DNA of 64,000 nt from Austropuccinia psidii (lineage: Eukaryota; Basidiomycota; Pucciniomycetes; Pucciniales; Sphaerophragmiaceae): contig JALGQZ010000003.1 in the NCBI GenBank assembly GCA_023105745.1, positions 72,266,696 to 72,330,695 on the forward strand, written 5' to 3'. The stretch's first letter is position 1. Each line of letters begins with the position of its first letter. Below the pieces are notes generated by a model. It saw nothing but the letters and a program-made list of their open reading frames with translations, did no database searches and was not told where the DNA came from. Both the position numbers and the translations under genes were made by a program. This document shows, piece after piece, positions 21,087-31,964 of this stretch.

Positions 21087-21853
21087 TTTCCTTTTCCTTG
21101 TTTGTGTTTGGCTTGCCTTCTATCCCCACTCTTATAAAAACTAAAAAATGAAAAAATAATGGAACCTCCCAATACATGATTTGGGGAGGGGATGCTGCTG
21201 CTTTAAAGAAATAAAAGAAAGAAAATTATACAAGTAAAGAAAGAAAGAAAAATAAAAGAATAAGAGAAAATGAGAGTAAAGAAAGAAATAAAGGAAAAAT
21301 CCTGATGGTTGGTCCTTCTTGTGGTGAGTTGCTTGATTTTGGCCAATAAGTCTGAAAAAATGAAACCCAAGCATTTTGATGCTCACAGAGTGGCCAAGGT
21401 AATGTTTTACAAGAAGTAGAACCCTCAGGGATGCATACCAGGAGATGGAACTTACTTTCATAACTTCCACTCCCCACCAAGCACCATAAAACTGAAAAGA
21501 ATTGCCATAAATGACTTCTGAGATGAATTGCCATAAATGAATTCTGAAATGAATTGCCGTAAATGACTTGAAGTAATGAATGTCTTGAATTATGATGATT
21601 GGCATAAAATGAAATGATAATAAAGAAAGAAATGAAAAATAAATAAAGAAAACATTGGGCCATATCTTGATAAGGTCCAAATGGAGGGTATTGATGTTGT
21701 ATGCTTCCTGAACCTGTCCAAAGAAATGACAAGTGCTCACAAAGTGGCCAAGGTGATGCTTACAACGACATATGGGTAGAATACCCCCTTAAAGGTGCAT
21801 GCCAGGAGAGGAACTTACTTTCATAACTTCTTCTCCCCACCAAGCACCATAAA
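21087..21853 (-). repeat. A1 3' UTR with duplicated block
   Basis: Two copies (about 21378-21490 and 21733-21853) of the same block as in A2: GGTGCTTGGTGGGGA ... AAGTAAGTTCC ... ACCTTGGCCAC ... GTGAGCA in element sense. Between them is an AT- and GAAA-rich spacer with several short ATGAATTGCC(A/G)TAAATG-like repeats near 21510-21570. No gene is seen. Confidence 0.65.
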
Positions 21854-24800
21854 TCAAACTCTTGAGGTATTTGGACCAGGCTTGTCTGGATACAATGAAT
21901 GGAAATCCTTGACAAGGTCTGGTGAGTTGGTAAGGTTGGAAGATGGTTCCCAAGTGGTTCTTTCTGGGTCTTCACTGAATCCTTTCCACTCTACAAGATA
22001 CCATAATTTACCTCTCTTGAGTTTTGAGTCCAGAACCTGAGCCACTTCCCATTCTTCTTGCTCCTCCACTAGAACTGGTGGTGGCGGCAATTGATGACGA
22101 TTTGGGATAGTTGAATGCTTGACTGGTTCTAATAAGGACACATGGAATACAGGGTGAACTGTCTTCCATTGCTGAGGCAACTTGAGGTGATATGCATGGC
22201 TGCCAATCTTCTTCAGAACTTCAAAGGGTCCCAACCATCTTTCTGATAATTTCTTGGTGGGTCTTGTTGTCTTGATGTTCTTGGAAGCTAGCCATACTTT
22301 GTCCCCAGGTTGGAAATCAGGTGGAATTGCCCTATTTCTATCTGCATACTTCTTGAATCTCCTTATTGCTGACTCTAATTCCTCTTTGACAACTTGCTGT
22401 ACTGATTGGAGTTTTGTTGATAACTTTCCAGCAGGTGAGTCTTGAGAAATATGGATTGAGTCAAAGCTGGGATTTCTTCCATAAATGGTGAAAAAAGGTG
22501 ATTGCTTGGTTGATGAATGTTCTGCATTATTATAGGCAAATTCAGCCAGAGGGAGCCAGGTGTGCCAGTCATCTTGATGATAGCTGACATACATCCAAAG
22601 GTACTGTTCTAGTATCTGATTTACCCTCTCTGTCTGTCCATCTGTTTCAGGGTGAAATGCAGTTGACAGGTCTCTTGATATCTTGAGCTGCTGACATAAC
22701 TGGGTCCAGAATGATGAAACAAATAAGGAACCTCTATCACTAACAATACTTACTGGAAGGCCATGTTTGGAAAATACATGACTAATGAGGATTTGAGCTA
22801 AGTCCAGTGCAGTGATTGTGCCATAAGTTGGAATGAATATTGCCATTTTTGAGAATCTGTCTACGATTACTAAGATTGAGTCAAAGTTTTTTGACAGAGG
22901 CAATTGAGTGATGAAGTCCATTGATAATGAATTCCAAGGACCAGATGGAATTTGAAGAGGCTTGAGTAATCCAAACTTCTTATGGTGGATGTTCTTGTTT
23001 CTTGAATATTGCTGACATAAGGACACATAGTCCTTGATGATTTGATTCATGCCAGCCCAATAAAAATCCCTCTTGATGAGCTTGAGGGTCTTCTCCTGGC
23101 CAGGATGGCCAGCCAATGGTGAATCATGACGCCTTTGAAGAATGTCCAATTGAACTTCATGATTGCTTGGAATAACTACTCTATCTTTGAATAATAATAA
23201 TCTTGCTTGAGGTTCAAGAGAATAGTCTGGGACTGATTCTCCTCTTGCTAATTTCTTGAGGATCTCCTTATAGTCTTTGTCTTGCCATACTTGTCTTTGA
23301 ATCTGATCAACTAAATCTGAGAACATTTCAACTTTTATGGAAAAGAATCTTGACTCTTGAATTTCATTTTGCTTGAGAACTTGATGAAAGTTTTGAGGAT
23401 TCTTGCTGATGAAATCCACCCCCCTCTCTGGGTACACGTCGTCCCGATGTGACAAGGCATCTGGTAAAGTGGCCAGCCTGCCTGGGCAGTAAGTGATGAC
23501 AAAGTGAAATTCAGACAAAAATTCAGCCCAAAGAGCTTGACGACGAGTAAGGACTTTAGAAGACATAAAATATTGGAGAGAACAATGGTCTGTCAAGACC
23601 TCAAAGGAATAAGAAAGAGAAAGGAGAAAGGCTCTCCAGCGCTTGAGAGCCCAAACTATGCCAAGGAGTTCCTTGTCATGAATTTCATAGTTGAGCTCAG
23701 CTGGTAAGAGCTTGCGACTATCAAATGCAATGGGATGCTTTCCTGAGTCATTCACCTGACTCAGTACAGCACCCAAGGCATAATCAGAGGCATCAGTCTC
23801 TACAATGGTTGGAAGAGAAGGATTAAAGTGAGAAAGGATAGGAGCGGAGGTGAAAGCTTCTTTGAGTGCTTGAAACTGACTAAGAGCTTCCTCATTGAAG
23901 ATGAAAGGAGAATCTTTTTTGAGAAGGGAAGTGAGAGCAGAGATTTTTTTGGAATAATTTTTAATGAAACGACGATAAAAGTTGGCAAAGCCGAGAAAAG
24001 ATTGAAGAGCCTTGATGTTTTTGGGCTGAGGCCAATTGAGGACTTGCTGAACTTTTGAAGAATCCATCTTGAGGCCATCACTTGAAACAACATAGCCCAA
24101 GTATTCCACACTTGAGGCATGGAATACACACTTGGAGGCTTTGGCAAACAGATTATTGTCCCTCAGTCTTTGGAGGACAGAGGCCACATGTTTGACATGT
24201 TCCTCCTCAGAACTGGAAAAGACCATAATATCATCTAAATAAACCACAACAAACACATCCAAAAAATCTGCAAAGATATCATTTACCAGATTTTGGAAAG
24301 AAGCAGGAGCATTGGTCAAACCAAATGGCATGACCAAATACTCATAACTGCCATATTTGGTTCTAAAGGCAGTTGAGTGCTCATCCCCCTCTTTGATTCT
24401 CAGAAGGTTATATGCACCACGCAAATCTATCTTGGAGAAGATAGTGGAACCATTGAATACGGTAAGAAGCTGGTTCATGGGAGGAACAGGGTATCTGTTC
24501 TTCCTAGTGACAGCATTGAGTTTGCGGTAGTCAACACACAAAAGGAGACCTCCATCCTTTTTCTTGACAAAAAGGACAGGTGCTCCTGTTGAAGAGGAGC
24601 TTGGTCTAATGAAACCTTTCTCTACATTCTCTGAAATGTAGGCCCGCAGTGTTTCTGACTCTTGATTTGATAATGAGTAGATAACACCAATTGGAGGTAG
24701 AAGACCCTCCAATTCGATATGGTGATCACAGGCGCGGTGTGGAGGAAGTTTCTCTGCTTTCACCTTGGAGAATACATCCAAATAATGGTGATAAGCAGGA

Positions 24801-25582
24801 GGGACAACCTTCAACACAGTTTCAATTTCTTCTGGCTCTTCCTCCTCATCCCACTGCTCCTCCAGGGATGCATGAAAAGATAAGGGAGGAAGGTCCATAT
24901 CCCCTTGAAAGAGATGAAGTGAAGATATGGCAACATCTTCTCCAACATCCTTTATCTCTTCAAAGACTTCATCTCTTAATGGAAGTAATGACTGAGAGGG
25001 ATTAATGGAAGGGATATGGACAGAAGAAGGAAGGGAAGGTGTCTTAAGTTCACCAACCAGAGCAACACTGTTGACAGCAGTGGCAAAGTCATTACTAGTA
25101 GAAGGAATAATACCACTAGAATCCTTATGATTAGAATCATAGGTGATCAATCCATTTTTCCAATCAATAATGGGATTAAAATGGTAAAGGAAATCATAGC
25201 CCAATATCAGGTCTTCTCCCTTGGGTGAATCTATGATAAAGAAGTCCCATTCAAAGCTTGGGAAGGAAGGCAAGTCAACTACCCACTTGGTATAATGGGT
25301 GATGAACAAGGCAGGGGATTCATTAGAATCCAAAATGAAAAGAGGAATCTTTTCAGGGAGCTCTGACAGAGTCAATGAGTACTTGAGAACAAAATTCTTT
25401 GCAATAAAAGAGTTTGTAGCACCAGAATCAATGAGAATACTATAAGAAATATCAGAGACAGAAGAGAAAATAAGAAATTTTAAAGATTTCTTGACACTAG
25501 TATTCAGAGTGCACAATTGTGCTCTTGGAGGAAATAAGTGAGAACCATTGAACACATCATGATTCCCACTCAGGCTTTTCCC
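21854..25582 (-). CDS. pol: A1 pol: protease, RT, RNase H, integrase, chromodomain
   Basis: Open for 1233 codons from 25555 (GTG) and, in the same frame, back to the slippery site at 25576-25582. It is probably made as a gag-pol fusion by -1 frameshifting, not from its own start. Protease DSG (LIDSGATN) is near codon 42, RT YLDD near 438, RNase H VETDASDYALG near 588 and the HHCC zinc region about 810-850. The integrase has SMDF, SDRG and GQTER with exactly 35 residues between the second Asp and the Glu, and a chromodomain (LWYLVEWKGFSEDPERTTWEP) is near 1170-1220. In the HHCC region the last cysteine is Tyr (CQQY at 23006-23008; A2 has CQQC), which should weaken zinc binding. All catalytic residues are present. 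Confidence 0.93.
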   Translation of the reverse strand, partial: GKSLSGNHDVFNGSHLFPPRAQLCTLNTSVKKSLKFLIFSSVSDISYSILIDSGATNSFIAKNFVLKYSLTLSELPEKIPLFILDSNESPALFITHYTKWVVDLPSFPSFEWDFFIIDSPKGEDLILGYDFLYHFNPIIDWKNGLITYDSNHKDSSGIIPSTSNDFATAVNSVALVGELKTPSLPSSVHIPSINPSQSLLPLRDEVFEEIKDVGEDVAISSLHLFQGDMDLPPLSFHASLEEQWDEEEEPEEIETVLKVVPPAYHHYLDVFSKVKAEKLPPHRACDHHIELEGLLPPIGVIYSLSNQESETLRAYISENVEKGFIRPSSSSTGAPVLFVKKKDGGLLLCVDYRKLNAVTRKNRYPVPPMNQLLTVFNGSTIFSKIDLRGAYNLLRIKEGDEHSTAFRTKYGSYEYLVMPFGLTNAPASFQNLVNDIFADFLDVFVVVYLDDIMVFSSSEEEHVKHVASVLQRLRDNNLFAKASKCVFHASSVEYLGYVVSSDGLKMDSSKVQQVLNWPQPKNIKALQSFLGFANFYRRFIKNYSKKISALTSLLKKDSPFIFNEEALSQFQALKEAFTSAPILSHFNPSLPTIVETDASDYALGAVLSQVNDSGKHPIAFDSRKLLPAELNYEIHDKELLGIVWALKRWRAFLLSLSYSFEVLTDHCSLQYFMSSKVLTRRQALWAEFLSEFHFVITYCPGRLATLPDALSHRDDVYPERGVDFISKNPQNFHQVLKQNEIQESRFFSIKVEMFSDLVDQIQRQVWQDKDYKEILKKLARGESVPDYSLEPQARLLLFKDRVVIPSNHEVQLDILQRRHDSPLAGHPGQEKTLKLIKRDFYWAGMNQIIKDYVSLCQQYSRNKNIHHKKFGLLKPLQIPSGPWNSLSMDFITQLPLSKNFDSILVIVDRFSKMAIFIPTYGTITALDLAQILISHVFSKHGLPVSIVSDRGSLFVSSFWTQLCQQLKISRDLSTAFHPETDGQTERVNQILEQYLWMYVSYHQDDWHTWLPLAEFAYNNAEHSSTKQSPFFTIYGRNPSFDSIHISQDSPAGKLSTKLQSVQQVVKEELESAIRRFKKYADRNRAIPPDFQPGDKVWLASKNIKTTRPTKKLSERWLGPFEVLKKIGSHAYHLKLPQQWKTVHPVFHVSLLEPVKHSTIPNRHQLPPPPVLVEEQEEWEVAQVLDSKLKRGKLWYLVEWKGFSEDPERTTWEPSSNLTNSPDLVKDFHSLYPDKPGPNTSRV

Positions 25583-26931
25583 TGCTTGCTAGGGAAGCCT
25601 CTTGATGATGACCCAGGCTTGTTCTGAGGTCTCTTGAACCATTTTTCAATTGGGTGCTTTCCACCACAATAAGTACACAACCCCTCTTTAATCCTCCTCT
25701 CCTTTTCAGAACCGATTAATTTATTGTCCTTATTGAGGAGAGCAGCATGGGGCTTGTCCTTTGAAGATTGGAATTGCTTGCCCTTCTTATTCTTCTTCTG
25801 GTGAGGCCTCTTTGAAGATGAGTTTTGAGGAGGCCTAGACTGATTGGATCTAATGACTGGAGGCTTCTTCTCTTGATTGCCACCCTTTTCTTTTTGCCTC
25901 TCATGATATCTTGTGTCTAATTCTAAGGTGACATCCATAAGTTCTTGAAGAGTATCAAAAGTTCCAGGGTGAGAAGCCAACTGATCCAATAATCTTGATG
26001 CCAATCCTCTTCTGTACACATGAATGTAAGCTCTTTCCCCCCAATCTCCAATTCTTGACATTAAGCTTCTGAAATCTGCTATGTACAAGGAAACATGACC
26101 ACTTTCCTTCATCCTCAAATTGTCCAGCTCTTGTTCAGCTTTCCTGACTTTATTGGGATCACCAAACAGAGTGAATAATTGAGATTCAAACAATGGCCAA
26201 TTATTGAGGAGGTAGGAAGGGTCTTCATTGGAAATATTTGAGAGGTAAGGTTCAATCCATTTGCCAGCTCTACCAGTGAGAGAAGAAGTTGAGTAAAGAA
26301 CTTTCTTCCTGTCAGAGAAGAAATTTGCTGGATCATTATGGAAAATTAGTTGACAGGATTGGATAAATCCTCTCAACTTATGAGCTTGAGTACCATCAAA
26401 AGAATCAGGTGCCTTCATGGATGGAGTCTTGAAAGCAGGGGCTTTGGAATTGTCCCTGGGAGCAACTGCTTGAGTGAGTTGCCCCATGAATTGAGTCATC
26501 TGCTCCATCATCTTGAGGAGACTTGGATCAGTTTGGGAGACAAGAGGTTGACTAGAAAGGGCTAGATTAGAACCCTGAGGCACCTCTGGAGCATTTGCCA
26601 AGGCATCTGCCACTTCAGTTTCCCCAGAATCTTCCTCTTCCACAGACTCTTCCCCCTCTTCATCTTCAACTTCCCCTTGTCTTGCTCTTGCACCTTCAGA
26701 CATGCCAGGGTAGCCACCCAAAAGTCCAGAGAAAGATCTTGATCTTCTAGATTTCATTCCACCTCTTCTTGAGGGTGCTGCTCCTTCCATTGGTGGTCCT
26801 CTGTCTAAATTTACACTCAGTTGATGAACTGATGGTGTGCGGTCAAGAGGAGCCCTTGCTGTAGGAGTGAGAACAGCTTGAATTCTTTGGGATCTAGTAT
26901 TTTTGGCTGGGGGACTATGCTGAACTGGCAT
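25570..26931 (-). CDS. gag: A1 gag (453 aa)
   Basis: Starts MPVQHSPPAKNTRSQ at 26931; A2 has the same start at 53929. The N-terminus is basic and Pro-rich, followed by an acidic run (DEEGEESVEEED), a capsid region (KAPDSFDGTQAHKLRGFIQSC) and a basic Lys/Ser-rich tail. A zinc knuckle CX2CX3HX4 ends in Trp (codon at 25639-25641), where A2 and A3 have Cys. The knuckle binds genomic RNA in related elements, so this copy may package poorly. The stop TGA (25570-25572) lies 3 nt after the slippery heptamer. Gag forms the cytoplasmic particle in which reverse transcription occurs. Confidence 0.93.
   Translation of the reverse strand: MPVQHSPPAKNTRSQRIQAVLTPTARAPLDRTPSVHQLSVNLDRGPPMEGAAPSRRGGMKSRRSRSFSGLLGGYPGMSEGARARQGEVEDEEGEESVEEEDSGETEVADALANAPEVPQGSNLALSSQPLVSQTDPSLLKMMEQMTQFMGQLTQAVAPRDNSKAPAFKTPSMKAPDSFDGTQAHKLRGFIQSCQLIFHNDPANFFSDRKKVLYSTSSLTGRAGKWIEPYLSNISNEDPSYLLNNWPLFESQLFTLFGDPNKVRKAEQELDNLRMKESGHVSLYIADFRSLMSRIGDWGERAYIHVYRRGLASRLLDQLASHPGTFDTLQELMDVTLELDTRYHERQKEKGGNQEKKPPVIRSNQSRPPQNSSSKRPHQKKNKKGKQFQSSKDKPHAALLNKDNKLIGSEKERRIKEGLCTYCGGKHPIEKWFKRPQNKPGSSSRGFPSKQGKA
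25576..25582 (-). promoter_or_regulatory. -1 ribosomal frameshift heptamer G GGA AAA in A1
   Basis: In gag frame the sequence reads caG GGA AAA gcc TGA. A -1 slip at this canonical X XXY YYZ site enters exactly the pol frame. The same seven bases, in the same phase and at the same distance from the stop, occur in A2 (52589-52595) and A3 (56563-56569). Confidence 0.75.
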
Positions 26932-27592
26932 TTTGAAATAATGAAATAAAACTTGATGGTATTAAGAAGAATAATCAAATTTGGCCAAATCAATCACAAT
27001 AAAATCTTGATGAATCTTGAGGAATCAATTCAAATCTTGAGGAATCAAATTCAATAAACAGTCAAATAAATTCAATCAATCAACAATCAAATCAAATCAA
27101 ATATCAATAATCTTGAGGAAATCAATAATCAATCAATATTCAATCAATAATCAATCAATAAGTGTCTTCAATATGAAATCAAGTCTTGAGGAATCAATCA
27201 ATCAGTTCAAAATCTTCAGAAATCAATTCAATATCTTGAGAGTTCAAAGTCAATAAATCTAATAAATCCTGAATCAATAACCCAAATGAATCCCAATGAA
27301 TAATCCAATCAATTAAACCAATCAATAATTCCTAGATAAAACCTGAATAAGAACACAGAAAAAATTTGATTGATAGAATAAAATGAAGTGATGAAATGAT
27401 CAGCAATGATTAAGAAAAGAAAAAGAATCAATTTTCATAAGAATGAAATGAGTGAGATGAAAAATTGATAAGAGAGAAAAATCATGATCATTAAAAATCA
27501 TAAAGTCATTAAGAGATCATAATTTGATGAATAAAAGGAAATTAATATAAATGAATGAAAAGAAAGAATCAAATATGAGTTAATTAATTTAA
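26932..27592 (-). other. 5' leader of A1
   Basis: Untranslated leader of about 660 nt between the 5' LTR and gag. It is low complexity: CAATCAAT-type runs and several copies of CTTGAGGAATC on the plus strand, also common in the A2 leader. No sequence beginning TGG, as a tRNA primer-binding site would, lies next to the LTR (element sense TTAAATTAATTAACTC). Confidence 0.6.
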
Positions 27593-28356
27593 TGTCACAG
27601 GGGCTCTTCGAAGTGAAGAGGGCCTGGCACTCAGTAAACTGGGACTCACTTATGGAGGGCTCAAAGATAAGACAAGAATGGATACACTTAAGAGTGTGAA
27701 TAATGAATTACTAAAAGAATAAAAATAAGAAAGCAGCAACAAAGAATAAGAGTAAGAAAAAGAAGAGCCAACCACAAACAAGTCCAAGTCCACTGTTTCA
27801 ACCTGTCAGAATGGAAAGAGAAGGGTTAATAAGGATATGGCCACCCAACTCATACTGTACAGGCGAAGAAAGAAAAAGGGCAAAGACTAACTTAAGATTA
27901 AATAAATATAATACCCAAAATATAAGGATAAGAATATTCAGATAATAATAAATCAACTAAATTAATTAACTGGGGAAAAGTCCCCAGGGGGGAGGAAGAG
28001 GGGCTGGTATATGTGAGAATCACCAGCCCTGATCCAGAGGCAAAGTTTTCATGAGAATAATTGATGATTGAATTGAGTCTGGCCAATACAGGTCCTGTAC
28101 AGCTGTACAGAACCTGTACAAGAGGTGTGGTGTATTTGAGTGATCATACAGTTCCATATTGGTGTATTGAAACTGTATTGGGTGAATCCAGCCTGTACAG
28201 GTATTGACAGGCTGTATTGAGGTACCAAGCTGTATGCATGTTTCAGAATGAAGATTGCTGAAACTGCATGCTGATGCAGATACTGGATTTGCTGATTTGG
28301 GGTGTTTGAGTGGGTGTATGAATGAATACCCTTACCCCTGATGGATGGTTGTTACA
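27593..28356 (-). repeat. 5' LTR of element A1 (764 bp)
   Basis: Nearly identical to 18102-18865; the only difference I see is CAAAG for CAGAG near 28042. Followed by the target duplicate CAATA. Confidence 0.93.
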
Positions 28357-28361
28357 CAATA

Positions 28362-29823
28362 CTGATTGGAAGACCATGTTTGGAAAAGACATGATTAATG
28401 AATATTTGAGCTCAATCCAAAGCAGTGATTGTTGAATAAGTTGGAATAAATATTGCCATTTTTGAAAATCTGTCTACAACTACTAAAATTGAATCACAGT
28501 TGCTTGACAAGGGCAATTGGGTGATAAAGTCCATTGATAAAGAATTCCAAGGACCAGATGGAATTTGAAGACACTTGAGTAATCCAAACTTCTTATGGTG
28601 GATGTTCTTGTTTCTTGAACATTGCTGACATGAGGACACATAGTCCTTGATGATTTGATTCATTCCAGCCCAATAAAAATTCCTCTTGATGAGCTTGAGG
28701 GTCTTCTCCTGGCCAGGATGGCCAGCCAACGGTGAGTCATGATGCTTTTGAAGAATGTCCAATTGAATTTCATGATTGCTTGGAATGACTACTCTATCTT
28801 TGAACAATAATAATTTTGCTTGAGGTTCACGAGAATAGTCTGAGACTGATTCTCCTCTTGCTAATTTATTGAGGATTTCCTTATAATCTTTGTCTTGCCA
28901 TACTTGTCTTTGAATGTGATCAATTACATCTGAAAAATATCAACTTTTATTGAAAAGAATCTTGACTCTTGAATTTCATTTTGCTTGAGAACTTGATGAA
29001 AATTCTGAGGATTCTTGCTGATGAAATCCAGCCCCCTCTCTGGGTACACGTCGTCCCAACGTGACAAGGCATCTGGTAAAGTGGCCAGCCTGCCCGGGCA
29101 ATAAGTGATGATAAAGTGGAATTCAGATAGAAATTCTGCCCAATGGGCTTGACAACGAGTAAGGACTTTAGAGGACATAAAATACTGAAGGGAACAATGG
29201 TCTGTCAAGACCTCAAAAGAATCAGAAAGAGAAAGGAGAAAAGCTCTCCAGCGCTTGAGCGCCCAAACTATGCCAAGGAGTTCCTTGTAATGGATCTCAT
29301 AGTTGAGTTCAGCTGGTAAGAGCTTGTGACTATCAAATGCAATGGGATGCTTTCCTGAGTCATTCACCTGACTCAGTACAGCACCCAAGGCATAATCAGA
29401 AGCATCAGTCTCTACAATGGTTGGTAGAGAAGGATTAAAGTGAGAGAGAATAGGAGCAGTGGTGAAAGCTTCTTTGAGTATTTGAGACTGACTAAGAGCT
29501 TCCTCATTGAAGATAAAGGGAGAATCTTTTTTAAGGAGGGAAGTGAGAGAAGAGATTTTTTTGGAATAATTTTTAATGAAACAACAATAGAAGTTGGCAA
29601 AGCCAAGAAAGGATTGAAGGGCCTTGATTTTCTTGGGCTGAGGCCAATTGAGGATTTGTTGAACCTTTGAAGAATCCATCTTGAGGCCATCACTTGAAAC
29701 AACATAGCCCAAGTATTCCACACTTGAGGCATGGAATACACACTTTGAGGCTTTAGCAAACAAATTATTGTCTCTCAGTCTTTGGAGAACAGAGGCCACA
29801 TGTTTAACATGTTCATCCAAAGA
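28362..29823 (-). pseudogene. pol: A2 pol, middle fragment (RT thumb, RNase H, integrase N-terminus)
   Basis: Lies between B and A1. It continues directly from the YLDD segment at 51221 (joined through AAAGA/TCTTT) with DEHVKHVASVLQRL, the RT connection and RNase H (VETDASDYALG). The chromodomain-type integrase zinc region keeps both cysteines (SCQQCSRNK), and SMDFITQL follows. A one-base loss near 28933 shifts frame, and a TGA at 28412-28414 interrupts ITALD|LAQ. It runs to the CAATA at the A1 insertion and continues at 18096. Confidence 0.85.
29819..29823. other. Target-site duplication of B (AAAGA), left copy
   Basis: AAAGA directly precedes the left LTR of B and directly follows its right LTR (51221-51225). 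The reading frame of A2 RT is continuous when B and one copy are removed. Confidence 0.9.
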
Positions 29824-31846
29824 TGTAAGGTTTGACTATGAAACAATAAGTAAAAATTACTAATTTATTACTTATGTACTCTGAATGTCCTTATAAATTG
29901 AGTAAATAAGATTAAAAATATAATAATAATAAATAATTATTATTATTATGGCGTAAAATAATTATATTATTAAATAAATATAATAATATAATTTATATTA
30001 TGAAAATATAATATAATAAATAAATATATTAATATAAAATAATTAATATATTAAAAAGCTCTTTATTATTGTTACCAAAAAATAATAAAGGCGTAAAAAA
30101 TTGTTTTTTATTAATAAAAACCAATTAATAACAATAATATTACTAATATTAAAGTTATGAATTAATATAAATACTATTTATATTAATTAAAGAGTTATTA
30201 AGAGAGTAATAATAGAGAAATTATTATAATAAGAGAGAATAACCTACTTTTAACACTTAATATAATGATTTTCAAGTATTTTACGCCAAAAAATATAAAT
30301 ACAACTTTTTCAAATTGTATTTACAATAAAAATAAAGAAAATTACAAATTATTCTGGATTTTTACGTGGAAATGAGTTTTAGAGAGATTTTTAACAAAAA
30401 CAATTAAATAAATGATTTAATCACGTCAAAATAGATGATTATAGCAAGGTGGTCTTTGGTCTTTAATAATATAATGCTTTTATATATAAAGAATAAAGAA
30501 AATTACCTTTTGATTTAATTGATTTAATGTTTTTGATGCATCTGAGGGGAAAATAGAGTAAAAAGAGCACTATTTATAGTAAATACCTCCCTCCTAGAGT
30601 CCAACAGGCTTCTAGTAGACGTGTACTGATCATATCCACTGGAATTGATCAATATTTTAAGGTTTGAGGGTGATTACATCATGATCAAACCATCTTACAT
30701 CATTATTGCACCATTATTTAAAGTTATCACTGTAACTTTAAGTTTGATGACATCAGAGGCTTGGCAGAACCCTAAATTTCGTGGATTTTATTATTTTTAA
30801 TCATAAACTAATAGTATTCACCAATTTTATTACTCTTGTGACTGTTAAACTTAATTTAAGGTTACAGTAGGTGATCATAACTGCTCAATTTAAGCTCAAA
30901 CTTTGATCTTCAATAACTTTTAAGATTTACACGCTACAGCAATTCAGAGAGTGAATTCTGATAGCCTGGCATAACCTTATTATTCTGCCAAGAGTTTATC
31001 ATTACATCATCAAAACTCTAATTTTGATGATTTTTCTTGTAACTCACCTTTTCTGTTGAAATTCAATATTTTAAACTTCAAACCTTGATTTCAGGGGGTT
31101 ATACCCTGAATTTAATAATAAAAATTACATCATTCTTCACGAATGAACTAGTAGAATCCAACTGTATACTTTTTTTAAGTTTGGACCACTTTCACAACAA
31201 AGTGGTCAACAGCTCTGTTGATTTTTATCAATATTTCATCATAGGTTTTAACCTTGTTTATAATTTGTAAAATAAAGTTCATTTCTGTGTTCTTACAGTA
31301 ATTACGTGGTAACTTTATTTTTGGTTCATCATTCTATCATGTATAGTTTAGAAGATATTAGCTATGATCCTTGAATATATGCGTTGACCAAAAAAGTGCA
31401 TATATTCAGGATAATTCCTTAAGTATTGACTTTGAGAATTAGCTTATTAATTGTTTTATGTGTGGATTTCTATGGGGAATCCACTGGTACAATTTATTTC
31501 ACATGTTGTTTCATTGGTTTCTGAGATAAATAGGATTTTATGGTTTTTGTAAGGTATTATACCTTATAATTCATTAAATATTGACTTCACAGATATGCCA
31601 TAAAAATGGTATATGTGTATTTTTCCATGAGGAATCCAATGGTATAATTTATTTTACATGTTTATTCATTGGTTTTTAAGTTAAACCAATTTTTGTGTTA
31701 ATTTATGGTATTTTTTGTATATTTAAGTAATTAATTTTAATGTATAATTATTCTAAGTAATTTTATTATAATTATATTAAAGGTATAATTATTCTTAATC
31801 TTTTTGTGACCTTATTGGGTATGTGGTCATATCTCAAAGGCTCACA
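29824..31846 (-). repeat. 3' LTR of element B (2023 bp)
   Basis: In element sense it begins TGTGAGCCTTTGAG at 31846 and ends CAAACCTTACA at 29824. It is strongly AT-rich, with several TTTACGCC/GGCGTAAA motifs and AT hairpins. No gene; short frames such as 31085-31270 are chance. The polypurine tract GGTGGTAGGGAA lies at 31847-31858. Confidence 0.92.
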
Positions 31847-31964
31847 TTCCCTACCACCAAAAAACATTGTACCACAATCTGATGTGTATGATAAGGGTAT
31901 CATCCACTGTCCTACCTCTTCAATAGACTTTGTTAGTCTTGAAGCTCAATAATGCTTAACTTTT

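Larger units (their letters stand above)
18102..28356 (-). mobile_element. Element A1: young, nearly intact family II Gypsy retrotransposon
   Basis: Full-length minus-strand copy of 10,255 bp with two 764-bp LTRs that differ at about one position by eye, and CAATA duplicates. Order from its 5' end: LTR 27593-28356, leader, gag, -1 slippery site, pol, 3' UTR repeats, antisense gene, polypurine tract, LTR 18102-18865. Gag, pol and the antisense gene are open, but two zinc-ligand cysteines are missing (see the gag and pol entries). Confidence 0.95.
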
